Of a stretch of 64,000 nt of DNA, positions 53,047-62,769 are shown in pieces; positions within the stretch are counted from its first letter, which is position 1, and every line of letters begins with the position of its first letter. The position numbers were made by a program, and so were the translations under genes. The stretch is from an uncultured Anaerolineae bacterium. GTDB taxonomy: Bacteria; Chloroflexota; Anaerolineae; Promineifilales; Promineifilaceae. The notes below the pieces were generated by a model. The model saw nothing but the letters and a program-made list of their open reading frames with translations, was not told the origin of the DNA and made no database searches. The stretch covers positions 186,001 to 250,000 of the forward strand of contig CAJQMR010000010.1 of NCBI GenBank assembly GCA_905479495.1, in the 5' to 3' direction.

Positions 53047-55662
53047 TCAATCTGTTGGTAACGGATTCACCCAAGACAGTGACGTGCATTCACCCTCATC
53101 ATGAAGAATCATCCGCTGGTAGTCATAGTCGGGGGCAATCAGCCCAATGACATTATTATCGCGGGTAAAGGCCAACCAGTTACTATCCAGCGACCAGTCA
53201 AAAGAAAAGGCAGGAAAGAAGATGTCGGTATTGGTCAAAATCGTTTGGTGTTCACCATTTTCCAAATTGTACAGATGCAAAGCACCAAAGATGGATCGAT
53301 TATTTACGCCTGTATTCCCTGTTTCTTGCAGAATGGCACCAGTAGCCACCAAAAAACGGCCGTCTGGCGAGAAGCCCAACGAATGCTCACCGCGAGACAT
53401 ATCAAGCGGGAATAAGAGCTCGACTGATTTGGATATTCTATTCACCTGGAATAAATAGCCGTCGTCAGCCTGCGTTGACGCCATGAGCAAAATTAAGTCT
53501 GGGTTGGTCGGATGAGCGATCGCATACCGGAAGGCCAGCGCATTGCTGCGGTTTGTTTCAGGCAGTAGTTCCTTGATGGCCGTTGTCTCAATAACAGACT
53601 CCGGTTCCAGGTCATCAATAGACATGATGACAACCTCCTGGAAAGAAGGCACGTTGGATGGCGTCACGGGGCGAATATAACCAAAAAGCGTATCAGTAAT
53701 CCAGAATGGCGAGAAGCCGTCGTCAATTTTGATGGCTTCTTCGGCATCTGCGGCCGCACTGCGCAGCCAGATAGAAGAGACCTGGTTGAAGCTTCCTGGA
53801 TTCAGGGAAATGATACGGCCGTCTACCGTGTATTGACCGCTGCTAAATAAACTCTGATCAGTTAGCAGCATCTGCCGTCCATTGGGTGACCAGTAAGGCG
53901 TTTGCCCCAACAACGTGCTGGTGCAGATGCCATTTTCGCAACTCTCCATGTCAATCAGCAGAGGCTCTGGCTCTGATTCTTCGGTATTATTGCCAAAATA
54001 GGAAAGGAGAAAACGGCCGTTTGGATCCATCTGCCCCAGCGAAATTGAATACACATCTTCCATATTCATAATTTCGACACTGGCCCCGTTGCGCCATAGC
54101 AGCGTTTGCCAATATTGACCCTCAGAAAACTCTACCAGCTGCAAAATCACGCCATCATCATTGGGTAACGGATTGAAAAAAGCCAGGCCATTATAATTAA
54201 ATTCCTCCACCCAGCTTTCATCCGCTAATTGAAAACGATAAATTGTGGTCTCTTCAAGTGCGTCGGTGTCCATGCACCCAACCTGCAAATCTTGAGCTGG
54301 GAGAGAGATGGGTTGCTCTGATGTCCTCAGTGCCTCCGACTGTGTCAAAGCATAAAACCACCAATCGCGCGAAATCATATCTGATGAAGATGAAGAGATC
54401 GTTTCACCCTTTGGACTTAGACCAATCAACCAGGATTGATATGCTCTGGAAGAATTGTTCATTTCCGCCATGAGCCACAGCGGCGTCGCATCAGCAATGT
54501 AATGTTTCAACAAAAAATCAACAAAGCCAAACAACTGCTGACTATTTTCATCATGGATGAGCAAAAAATCAGCTCCACTCCAGTAGGGAAAAAGCTGTTC
54601 AGTATAAACACCACTGTTGGCCAAAGATTGCTGCACCTCCCGCGTCACAGGCCATTCGGTTAAGCCCAGCTCGCTCAACTGGTAAATCATCACGGCCTGG
54701 AACATCGCTGCGTGGTTGCAGCAGTCATAAGCAATGCTGTCCCCGATGAGCGCGGCCACCAGCTTGGCGGCGTAAGCGTTTCTTAATGCCTGGTACCCAT
54801 CGCTATCGATGGGCAAACCTACCAATGTTGGCGTGGGTAAATTGAGCCGTAAATTAGCTTTGTACAAATTGGCAGGATCAGCAACATCCAGCAAGCTTTC
54901 GGGATCAATATCAAATCTGATTTGAATGGAACTGTCTGAGGTGCAGTTGAGTTGGGGTAACTTCTGGCAAACTTCATCCAGCATGTCTGGCAAATCTTCG
55001 ATGAGTTGTGACATCGTTGCTTCATCCCGTGAAGGATAGATAAAGGTCAAGTTGCCCCGCTCCACAGTTTGCCATTCACCCCAGAATGCTTCCAGGGGAG
55101 GCGCTAATAACCATCTTGTTTCGCCGCGTCGGTAAACGGCCGTTTGCTGCAAAGTCACTGGCTGCAATCCATCATCGGTAAAGGCCAGATAATCCCGGCC
55201 ATAGCTTAGCTCAGCCTCGTTTAAATCCGGCGAAAGCAGCAAATCGACAAAACGGTCATCTTCGCGGAAAAGCGGGGCAAAGGCAGTCTCTTTATTTGCC
55301 AGGGTAAACCCCAACCCCAGCGGTTCATAAAATAGGCCCTCAGCCATTAAATCAGATTGCGTCTGGCTCCAGCCCATATCGCGCCCAGAAAGGACCGCCT
55401 TGCCCAGATCGACGTCCTGGCTGGCTGCGGCCCGGCTCAACAAGTTATGGGAGGCAAAAATATCAGATTCTACGGCCGTTGTGGCATCATCCAGGCGTTT
55501 GTTCACCTGCTGGTAAACCACCGCACCGGCGATAGAGAGCAGCACAACAATGATAAGGAGGGTACGCCAGGGAGGCTTGGGGGGAACGGCCGTTTTCGGC
55601 TTATCCTGCCACGTTTCCTCCTCCCACTCACCATCTTCTTCAGTTTGCCAATCGAAAGACAT
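53047..55662 (-). CDS. Large exported protein with C-terminal beta-propeller-like repeats
   Basis: An 871-aa protein from ATG 55662 with GAGG upstream. A short acidic cytoplasmic tail precedes one membrane helix (about 30-52, WRTLLIIVVLLSIAGAVVYQQ). The extracellular part has a catalytic-like helical region (about 150-400) and then repeated strands of the TolB/WD40 type (SPNGRQMLLTD, SPDGRFLVATG, DSNWLAFTRDNN). Pieces LLADESWVEEF and the peptidase-like region resemble no family with confidence. It is probably a surface-anchored sensing or binding protein. Confidence 0.7.
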   Translation of the reverse strand: MSFDWQTEEDGEWEEETWQDKPKTAVPPKPPWRTLLIIVVLLSIAGAVVYQQVNKRLDDATTAVESDIFASHNLLSRAAASQDVDLGKAVLSGRDMGWSQTQSDLMAEGLFYEPLGLGFTLANKETAFAPLFREDDRFVDLLLSPDLNEAELSYGRDYLAFTDDGLQPVTLQQTAVYRRGETRWLLAPPLEAFWGEWQTVERGNLTFIYPSRDEATMSQLIEDLPDMLDEVCQKLPQLNCTSDSSIQIRFDIDPESLLDVADPANLYKANLRLNLPTPTLVGLPIDSDGYQALRNAYAAKLVAALIGDSIAYDCCNHAAMFQAVMIYQLSELGLTEWPVTREVQQSLANSGVYTEQLFPYWSGADFLLIHDENSQQLFGFVDFLLKHYIADATPLWLMAEMNNSSRAYQSWLIGLSPKGETISSSSSDMISRDWWFYALTQSEALRTSEQPISLPAQDLQVGCMDTDALEETTIYRFQLADESWVEEFNYNGLAFFNPLPNDDGVILQLVEFSEGQYWQTLLWRNGASVEIMNMEDVYSISLGQMDPNGRFLLSYFGNNTEESEPEPLLIDMESCENGICTSTLLGQTPYWSPNGRQMLLTDQSLFSSGQYTVDGRIISLNPGSFNQVSSIWLRSAAADAEEAIKIDDGFSPFWITDTLFGYIRPVTPSNVPSFQEVVIMSIDDLEPESVIETTAIKELLPETNRSNALAFRYAIAHPTNPDLILLMASTQADDGYLFQVNRISKSVELLFPLDMSRGEHSLGFSPDGRFLVATGAILQETGNTGVNNRSIFGALHLYNLENGEHQTILTNTDIFFPAFSFDWSLDSNWLAFTRDNNVIGLIAPDYDYQRMILHDEGECTSLSWVNPLPTD

Positions 55663-55851
55663 GAAATTCCTCTTCAAACTTGCTGGCGAAAACGAATAAA
55701 TTGAATGTCTACATTCATAATACACACTCTTTTACCTTACCACTCAAGTATGAAGACGACCCGACGGAATTGCCACGTTTCAACGACTATTGAGGAGAAT
55801 TCACAGGAAAAGCTAAAGAAGAATTGAAGCGTGATGCGTAAAAGACAAAAA

Positions 55852-56838
55852 CTAAACGGACCTATCTAGCTGCCAGATTGCCACACCGCCTAGCAACAGT
55901 GTGGCAACAAAAATTAGATACCCTTCCAAAATGGTCGCCTCTGTGATGAAGACCCCGACCATGCCGCCCGCCCCAGTCAGCAAATAGAGCAGCAGCACCG
56001 CTTCCCGCTGGCTAAAACCACGTTGCACCAGGCGGTGGCTCAAATGGTCCTTGCCCGCCGTGTTAGGACTTACCCCACGTCGCAGACGCGAAACAACCAC
56101 CAGAGTTGTGTCAAAAATGGGCAAAGCCAAAATAAAGATCGGCACCATCCAGGTGACAAAACTGCTGTTGGCTGGAAATCGCAGTTGCAAGCCCAGCAGG
56201 GCTAACAAAAAGCCCAGAAAAAGGGCCCCTGCATCCCCCATAAAAATCTGGGCTGGCTTGAAGTTAAACCGTAAAAATCCAATCGTGGCCCCTAAAACGG
56301 CCGCAGCCAAACCCGCCACCAAAAATTGATCGTTTTGCAATCCCAGCAGCGTAATGAATGCTGCCGCCACACCACTCACCCCGGCGCTCAAGCCATCCAT
56401 ATTGTCTAAAAAATTAATGGCATTGCTAATGCCTGCCAGCCACAAAAAAGTAATGACGTAATTGATAATTTCCGGCACTGGCAGCTTTACCCGAATGTCA
56501 AAAAAGGCCAGGATAAGGAAACTCGCAAACTGCGCGGCCAGCTTAGTCCAGGCCGGCAGATCAAAACGATCATCTAGCAGGCCAATCAAAGCCACTACCG
56601 TGAGCGAGAGCAGCACGCCTGCTACTGTGTTGGGAAATTCAGGTACAAAAGCAATCACAGCTAGCACCGCACCGCCAAAAATGGCGACGCCCCCCATAAG
56701 CGGCATTGGTGTGCTGTGCAGCTTACGCTGGGCAGGGCTATCCACAAAGCCCAAGCGAATAGCCAGACGTCTCACCCAGGGAATGCTCAGGGCCGTGATC
56801 GATAGGGCCATGAGAAAGATGGCGATAACAATATTCAT
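55852..56838 (-). CDS. Undecaprenyl-phosphate sugar-phosphate transferase (WecA/MraY family)
   Basis: A polytopic inner-membrane enzyme of 328 aa (about ten helices) that moves a sugar-1-phosphate from UDP-sugar to a polyprenyl phosphate, the first membrane step of glycan synthesis. Motifs NFLDNMDGLSAGVSG and FMGDAGALFLGF contain the conserved catalytic acidic residues. Length fits WecA/TagO-like enzymes. The neighbouring O-antigen-ligase fusion gene supports a surface-glycan role; the sugar is not specified. Confidence 0.9.
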   Translation of the reverse strand: MNIVIAIFLMALSITALSIPWVRRLAIRLGFVDSPAQRKLHSTPMPLMGGVAIFGGAVLAVIAFVPEFPNTVAGVLLSLTVVALIGLLDDRFDLPAWTKLAAQFASFLILAFFDIRVKLPVPEIINYVITFLWLAGISNAINFLDNMDGLSAGVSGVAAAFITLLGLQNDQFLVAGLAAAVLGATIGFLRFNFKPAQIFMGDAGALFLGFLLALLGLQLRFPANSSFVTWMVPIFILALPIFDTTLVVVSRLRRGVSPNTAGKDHLSHRLVQRGFSQREAVLLLYLLTGAGGMVGVFITEATILEGYLIFVATLLLGGVAIWQLDRSV

Positions 56839-56840
56839 CT

Positions 56841-56875
56841 GAGATTGGAGACTGGAGATTGGAGATTGGAGATTG
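56841..56875. repeat. Tandem GGAGATT-type short repeat
   Basis: A GGAGAYTGGAGATT unit is repeated in tandem about three times, ending at the stop codon side of the fusion gene and the start of the transferase gene. It belongs to the same family as 34231, 37021 and 52205. Confidence 0.7.
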
Positions 56876-59800
56876 TCATTCGCCAGCCACCTCTACGATG
56901 TCTATGCGCAGGATTTGATCGCCCTCAAAGTCTGGCGACTGCTCTGGATCGCGGGGGGTGAGACTTTGCAACACCTCTTCCCCGGCAACAAGTTCCCCAA
57001 AGATGGTGTGACGGCCGTTTAAAGCAGGCAGCGGCGCGTAAGTGATGAAAAATTGGCCACCATTGGTATTGGCTCCAGCGTTGGCCATCGCCAGCAATCC
57101 GGGCCGATCAAACGTCAGCCCGTTGTCCACTTCATCAGTAAAGCGGTAGCCCGGTTCGCCCCCACCCGTACCGGTTGGATCGCCACCTTGAGCGACAAAA
57201 TCCTGCAAAACGCGGTGGAAGGTCGTGCCATCGTAATAGCCTTGCTGGGCCAGAAAAACAAAACTGTTCACCGCCAGCGGCGACGCCTGTGGGAAGAGGC
57301 GCAAGCGAATCTCCCCTTTCTCCGTTTGGATAACCGCCTCATAATTTTTAGCCTGATCAATAATAATGCCCGGATATTCCGTAAAGAAATTGTTCCGTTC
57401 GGCGGGCGGGATGCTGGCCAACGGCCGTTCCGTTTCCAACAAATCAGGCGCTGTGGATTCTGGCTGGAGCTGCTGGATGAACAGCTCTAGCTCCCCTTGG
57501 AACTCAGGCGGCCCAATTTGCAGCGCCTCCGTGGCTAAGGCCTCCGCCTGGGCCAGATTCCCCATGTCGCGGTAAATCTGTGCCTGTAGATATTTCACGT
57601 TCCAGGCCGGTACGGCCGTTTGCTCTGGATCGACCAGTAAGGCCTGATCATACGCATCAATCGCCTCATCATACAGCTCCATGCGCTGATAAAGCTGACC
57701 GGCCCGTGCCCAGGCTTGGGCATTCTCCGGCTGGAGGGCCAGGCCACCGGCAAGTGCAGTGGCAGCTTCCTCGTAGAATACGTCTGCGGCAGCCCCTTCG
57801 GCTTCGCCAGCACAGCCAGCCGCCGCATCAGCCCAGGCAAAAAACGTGTCGGGGAAATACGGATCGATGGTGGCGGACTGCTGGTAAATGTCTAATCCAG
57901 CCTGGCAATTTTCGCCTTGAGCCAAGACCAGCCGGGCATACTCATTGCGAATAATCGAGTTGTGTGGGCTTAAGGTCAGGGCCGTTTGGTAATATTGCTC
58001 GGCATCAACAAGGTGCTGGGCACGCGTTGTCTCATCCGGGCTAACCGAAGCCCAACGGGTGTTTAGCCGGGCCAAATTAGCGGTGTGATCGGTGTTGAGG
58101 GGATTGATCTCCTGCGCCTTAAACAACTGCTGTTCAGCCTCAGCCAAAAGCTGCTGCTGTTCAGCCAAATCGGAGGTAACGTTAGAAAGTTCCAAATAGG
58201 CGCGACCTAAGAATAGATAGTAAAAATCCTCATTGGGTGCCCGGTTAATGGCATCTTGGTAGATGGCGATGGCGCTTTCCCAGTCAGTTGGTTGGCCTGT
58301 TCCAGCGGCCGTATCATCGAAAAAGCGACCCCGCTTATAGACAATATCGGCCTGGACAACGCGTAAATTGGTGGTAAGGATGAGGAATACGGCCGTAACC
58401 CCCAACACGCCCAGCAACGCATAACCCGGTGTTGAACCATTTTTTCGCAGCCGAGGCTTTTTACTCAGGCTTACCACAAAAGCCGCCAGCAGCATCAAGC
58501 CCAGGACAAAAACATAAAAATAGGTCAGGAAACCGGCCGCCTGAGCCGCTTCTTCAACAAGGTAATCAAAAAGCTGATCTACCGTTTCCGGCGGCGGTAC
58601 ATAAGCGCGATACAGAAGTGAAAAGCGATACAGGTTGGCCTGGAAGTAGGCATAAAAGAAACCAATCACAAAGGAGGCCCCAGCCATAATGGCAATGGGT
58701 GTCAGTAAATTGCGCCAGTTTGGGTCCCAAAGCAAGTACAGCATTGCCCCACTGAAAATAACAACCAACAATCCTGCCAAAAAGCCCCCCGCCAGCATGA
58801 TGGGCAGCGTAAAAAGCAAGCCAACCACAGCCACCCCAGCCGCAAACAGCCGGTCATTTTTGGTGAAGCGAAACTGCAAATTACCCCCGGCCCACAAACA
58901 AAGTGCGCCCCACATCCAGAGCAATGTTTGACCCAATAAAGCGGTGGCCCCGGCGTTTGCCGGTAACGGAATGATCAACCGATACAACAGAGAAACGATC
59001 CCCATCACCAAAAAAGCAGCCGTGACAATGGTTCGCTGACTTTTCTTGATTTGGCTGACAACGGCCGTTACCTTCAAATCCCCATCCTTGAACATCTCGC
59101 TCACGGCAATCAGCAAACCCAGGCTCCAGGTGAGGACCGCCATCAAATAAATAAAGGGGGATTCGGTAAAGTCACGCTTGATGTTCAGAAAAAAGCTTTG
59201 GTGCAGGATGTCAATGGCCTTCAAATCATCCACGCTCTCCAGCACCAAATCGGGCGGCTGGGCGTACGTTGTGTAGGTAAAGCCAATGATGCCTAAAATG
59301 AGCGCCAGCATAAAGCCATAGAGCAGCACCGGACCCACCCAGCCAGAAAAAATAGCTGGACGGGTTTGGGCGGTACGACGGCGCTTTCTTTTTGAAACGA
59401 CCGGCGCTTCTTCCTCAGCCGTCTCTACCGCTGTTGTTCCTTGCTGGCGAGGCAACCAATAGGTAATGATGAAAAGCAGCCCGACGTATAAAAAGAAGTG
59501 TAAACGGCTGGCCGAAATGGCGATACCAAAATGAATCTCCACAAAATGGGCTAAAATTGCGGCCACCAGGGCCACTACCAGCAGCCGCTCCGCCGCAAAA
59601 GGTTGGTCACCGCCTTCTGAACTATCGGCAAAAAGGGCGTAATAAATGAGGTAGAGGACTAATCCCGCAATAGAGCCAAACGGCAGCGCCACGCCGATGT
59701 AGACCGCACCACGCCAAATGGTAAAGGCAACGGCCGTTATCACCCCCACCCCAATCCACAGCCCAATGAGCAAATTGCGCTCAAACTTGGTGCGCAGCAC

Positions 59801-61345
59801 CCCGAGCCAGCGGAAACCGTATACAAAAACGCTCAAATACAGCGCCTGCCAGACCAAAAAGCCCAACAGGCCTGTAATCACCAGGGCATCAAACGTTTCG
59901 TTATGCGAACGATCCGGCGAGGCGTTGCGCGCTTCCAGCGTGGCCAGCTGCGGCGGATAAAATCCATTGTAGGCCACGTACATCGACTCTGGTCCGTAGC
60001 CAATAAGCGGCCGTAAAAAGTTGAAGGTGTCCGTGCTGCCATCAGGGAAGCTGATCGGTTCGTGCGGCTGAATTAGCTCCAGCACGCCTTCCCAGATAAG
60101 GGTCCGCACTCGGCCCGTACCGGTGTCGGCTTCCAGCATTTCACCCAAACGACCGATACGGGGCAAATCGCGCCATTCATTTAGGGTGCTAAAAACGCTG
60201 CCAACCACAGGAATATCAGCGTTCTGCTCGTTGGTCAGATTAAACATCACCAGCCATGCTGCCAGCAACACAGACATCACCAGCCAGCTAAACCAAAGCC
60301 AGCGCCAGCCGCGCTGCGCGGCCACCAGCACAAACATGCCCACGATGGTCAAGCCCACGGCGGCCACAAAAGCGACAAAGCTAGACATCGGCCCAGCCAG
60401 GCTGGCCAGATAGCCCACCCCAGTCACCCCACGCAAAATAAGCAAGATGATGGTGTAGGAAACGGCCGTTCCCGCCAACACAAACAATGCTCCCACACCC
60501 GCTTCTCGCAACTGAAACCGCCCGTGGCTTTCTGAAGCGTTACGCAGGCCTACCAGCACCACCAGAATGAAGGCAAAAAGGCCAACCCCTAACCCCAGCC
60601 AAGGACCACGACTGCCAGACCAATAAATGGTAATCAGCTGAATGGCCACAGCAAAAATGTAGGCCGAAGAGCGCATCACATCAGCGCTGGACAGCTCTTC
60701 ATCACTTAAAATGCTGCTAAACGAGGCGATGATACGAGCCACCGTGAGCGGCACGGCCATGATGAGATAAGCGGCAATGAAAATAGCATTGCCCATGTGG
60801 CCCGCCACGCGCGCGGTTACGTCACCTGCCCAGGGCAGCGAGTCCAAATCAAAATGTTGCAAAAGGCCATAAAAAGCAACGGGGATGGAGGTGATGATAA
60901 CGGCCGTTACCAACCGTCGCACCTGTGCCCTGGTGCGCATCGTGGCAATTGTGGTGCCAAAAATGATGATGTAGGACAGGGTAGTATACGTCCCCTGCAA
61001 ACGTTGGTAAGATCCAGCCCAGCTCACACTTGGCGTAACAGAAAAGAGCGAGGAGATGATGTAAATCAGCGACAACAGGGTGATAATGAGTAAAAAGGGC
61101 ATCCGCCAAAAGGAATCATCGGCGCGCCAGCGCAGGCGAGAGGCTTGCTGCCACTGTCGCAAATCGACAAATCTTACCAACCAGGCAGCCCCCATCACCA
61201 CGGCAATGGAGCGCATAAGGGTCAGTTTATCCGGTTCAAACACACGATCGGAATGAATATTGAAGAACAGGGGCACGGCAATGACCACAAAAAGCCAGCC
61301 AACCTCGATGAGACCATCACACCAGCGAGAGAGTTTTGTTTCCAT
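56876..61345 (-). CDS. O-antigen-ligase-like membrane protein fused to TPR and cyclophilin domains
   Basis: A 1489-aa polytopic protein. The N-terminal half (about 1-700) has many helices with an O-antigen ligase/Wzy_C pattern, including GSRGPWLGLGVGLFAF and the loop LRPLIGYGPESMYVAYNGFYPPQLA. A second membrane block spans about 720-1000. TPR repeats follow (about 1030-1280), where O-antigen polymerases and some ligases also have TPRs. The last 155 residues (1335-1489) are a full cyclophilin-type peptidyl-prolyl isomerase: FHRVLQDFVAQGGDPTGTG, GQFFITYAPLPALNGRHTIFGE. The combination of ligase, TPR and cyclophilin in one chain is unusual. Part of the N-terminal ligase assignment is by pattern. 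Confidence 0.85.
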   Translation of the reverse strand: METKLSRWCDGLIEVGWLFVVIAVPLFFNIHSDRVFEPDKLTLMRSIAVVMGAAWLVRFVDLRQWQQASRLRWRADDSFWRMPFLLIITLLSLIYIISSLFSVTPSVSWAGSYQRLQGTYTTLSYIIIFGTTIATMRTRAQVRRLVTAVIITSIPVAFYGLLQHFDLDSLPWAGDVTARVAGHMGNAIFIAAYLIMAVPLTVARIIASFSSILSDEELSSADVMRSSAYIFAVAIQLITIYWSGSRGPWLGLGVGLFAFILVVLVGLRNASESHGRFQLREAGVGALFVLAGTAVSYTIILLILRGVTGVGYLASLAGPMSSFVAFVAAVGLTIVGMFVLVAAQRGWRWLWFSWLVMSVLLAAWLVMFNLTNEQNADIPVVGSVFSTLNEWRDLPRIGRLGEMLEADTGTGRVRTLIWEGVLELIQPHEPISFPDGSTDTFNFLRPLIGYGPESMYVAYNGFYPPQLATLEARNASPDRSHNETFDALVITGLLGFLVWQALYLSVFVYGFRWLGVLRTKFERNLLIGLWIGVGVITAVAFTIWRGAVYIGVALPFGSIAGLVLYLIYYALFADSSEGGDQPFAAERLLVVALVAAILAHFVEIHFGIAISASRLHFFLYVGLLFIITYWLPRQQGTTAVETAEEEAPVVSKRKRRRTAQTRPAIFSGWVGPVLLYGFMLALILGIIGFTYTTYAQPPDLVLESVDDLKAIDILHQSFFLNIKRDFTESPFIYLMAVLTWSLGLLIAVSEMFKDGDLKVTAVVSQIKKSQRTIVTAAFLVMGIVSLLYRLIIPLPANAGATALLGQTLLWMWGALCLWAGGNLQFRFTKNDRLFAAGVAVVGLLFTLPIMLAGGFLAGLLVVIFSGAMLYLLWDPNWRNLLTPIAIMAGASFVIGFFYAYFQANLYRFSLLYRAYVPPPETVDQLFDYLVEEAAQAAGFLTYFYVFVLGLMLLAAFVVSLSKKPRLRKNGSTPGYALLGVLGVTAVFLILTTNLRVVQADIVYKRGRFFDDTAAGTGQPTDWESAIAIYQDAINRAPNEDFYYLFLGRAYLELSNVTSDLAEQQQLLAEAEQQLFKAQEINPLNTDHTANLARLNTRWASVSPDETTRAQHLVDAEQYYQTALTLSPHNSIIRNEYARLVLAQGENCQAGLDIYQQSATIDPYFPDTFFAWADAAAGCAGEAEGAAADVFYEEAATALAGGLALQPENAQAWARAGQLYQRMELYDEAIDAYDQALLVDPEQTAVPAWNVKYLQAQIYRDMGNLAQAEALATEALQIGPPEFQGELELFIQQLQPESTAPDLLETERPLASIPPAERNNFFTEYPGIIIDQAKNYEAVIQTEKGEIRLRLFPQASPLAVNSFVFLAQQGYYDGTTFHRVLQDFVAQGGDPTGTGGGEPGYRFTDEVDNGLTFDRPGLLAMANAGANTNGGQFFITYAPLPALNGRHTIFGELVAGEEVLQSLTPRDPEQSPDFEGDQILRIDIVEVAGE

Positions 61346-61391
61346 AAGTCCGCAATGTTAACTGAAAAATAGTGAATGGTAAACGGCCGTT

Positions 61392-61916
61392 TCAAATAGT
61401 TCCAACTTCCCGATCCTTTATCATCCTATAAAGCGTTTGCAGCCATTCATATGATTCTGAAGTAAACCCTTGAGCGTAATAAAACTGCCTGTAATCCCAG
61501 TTTGATGCGCCCAACCACCCCGCCTCATTAGCCCATCTGGCATAAGTAGAAGCATATGCGCGTGCTGTGGCATGGAAAAAGTAACGGTCTTGAAAAATCA
61601 TGTCAAAATTATCGGGATTAGTTGACCAGAGAAAGGCATTGGTTTCAGACAAAAAGGGAAATAGTTGATTGACAACTATTCCCTCTAAAATTTCCTCGTC
61701 GGGGTCTTGCAACACACGATTATTCCGTACTTCTCTGCCTACCAAATTGCCATCAACAACATCATATTCGATTCCAGAGGCAACAAGCCTGACCCCATAC
61801 TTTTTTTCCACATCGTTAATAGCCGCCAGGCAGGGTTCAATATCTTGCACCCCGACCCGGAATTTTTCGACTACCTTTACAAATTTCAACCCCGATTTAA
61901 AAATGTCCATGTCCAA
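61392..61916 (-). CDS. Hypothetical protein, 174 aa
   Basis: A soluble-looking protein with no signal peptide or membrane segment. The sequence contains VKVVEKFRVGVQDIEPCL, IFQDRYFFHATARAYASTYARW and YAQGFTSESYEWLQTLYRM. I recognise no family. It lies 20 bp downstream of the YdeI-like gene on the same strand, so the two may be co-transcribed, and it has no ACGGCCGT palindrome. Confidence 0.7.
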   Translation of the reverse strand: MDMDIFKSGLKFVKVVEKFRVGVQDIEPCLAAINDVEKKYGVRLVASGIEYDVVDGNLVGREVRNNRVLQDPDEEILEGIVVNQLFPFLSETNAFLWSTNPDNFDMIFQDRYFFHATARAYASTYARWANEAGWLGASNWDYRQFYYAQGFTSESYEWLQTLYRMIKDREVGTI

Positions 61917-61936
61917 GGGAGACCCTTTATTCTGCT

Positions 61937-62572
61937 CTAATATCGATCATGTAGACCGATACCCTCAAAGATTTGGGGCATACATTTTTCTATGCGCGAG
62001 ATGCGCGTTTTGGACTGCTTGGCACCGGAAAAATAAAGCAAATAGCCGCGCTGTCGTCCCGGCGTTAATGACTGAAAAGCTTCTCTGAAGGCTGGATCTT
62101 CGTCAAAAACAGTCTGTAACTCATCTGGCACGTCAAACTGTGCGGTTTCTTTATATGCAACTTCCAAGCCCGCTTTCTCCACCTCAATCGCTTCCTGTAC
62201 GTACGCTTTTATCACTTGCTCAAGCTCTGCAACTTGCTGCACGTTGGTAAAACGAAACTGACGCTCTGCCTGCATATTTTTGGTTGACTGGATCAAAACG
62301 CCCTCAGGGTCCTGCAAAAGGACGCCTTTGAAAAAACCAAGCGCACAATACTCTTTCAAGGCGCTCATTATCAGAACGTTTTTGCCATCAAATGTGTAAC
62401 AAGGCACGCTCCACTTCACTTCTTCGGTCAACGCAGTTTCCAGCAGGATTGTCCGCAACTTAGCCAACACGTCCGGCCAGTTGTGGACCTTGCAGTCAGG
62501 GGTGCCACCCAATGGGCAACGGCCGCATCCCACCGCCAAATAGTTATCAACACCTGGATTCATTTTGGTCAT
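61937..62572 (-). CDS. YdeI/OmpD-associated-like protein with DUF1801 domain
   Basis: A 211-aa protein with a DUF1801 fold in the middle (LLETALTEEVKWSVPCYTFDGKNVLIMSALKEYCALGFFKG) and the YdeI C-terminal signature (FQSLTPGRQRGYLLYFSGAKQSKTRISRIEKCMP). The N terminus has a short Cys-rich segment (CGRCPLGGTPDCKVHNW) that could bind a metal. Members are linked to stress and resistance to peptides, without a known enzyme activity. Confidence 0.88.
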   Translation of the reverse strand: MTKMNPGVDNYLAVGCGRCPLGGTPDCKVHNWPDVLAKLRTILLETALTEEVKWSVPCYTFDGKNVLIMSALKEYCALGFFKGVLLQDPEGVLIQSTKNMQAERQFRFTNVQQVAELEQVIKAYVQEAIEVEKAGLEVAYKETAQFDVPDELQTVFDEDPAFREAFQSLTPGRQRGYLLYFSGAKQSKTRISRIEKCMPQIFEGIGLHDRY

Positions 62573-62585
62573 TCGTCCCTCCTAA

Positions 62586-62745
62586 TAAAAAGCGGAACAC
62601 AGAGTTTCGCAGAGAAGCCACAAAGTTACACAGAGAGAATTGGAGAAAGTCTGCATTAAAAATTATCGGCAATAAGATACCTCACGCAAAGCCGCGAAGT
62701 TGCAAAGGAGGAAAAACTTGGCGTCTTGGCGGCTTTGCGAGAAAT
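62586..62745. repeat. CACAGAG-type repeat followed by GCAAAG hairpin
   Basis: The left part (62586-62640) is nearly identical to 33372-33420. The right part (62685-62739) is an 11-bp perfect inverted repeat, CGCAAAGCCGC with its complement, around a 33-nt loop. It fills the gap between the YdeI-like and phosphoglucomutase genes, with no coding potential. Confidence 0.75.
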
Positions 62746-62769
62746 CAACAAATTCCAATAATGCCTATT

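Noticed and set aside
53047..55662. Extracellular peptidase
   Set aside because: No complete catalytic triad or zinc motif could be found; only the propeller-like repeats are convincing.
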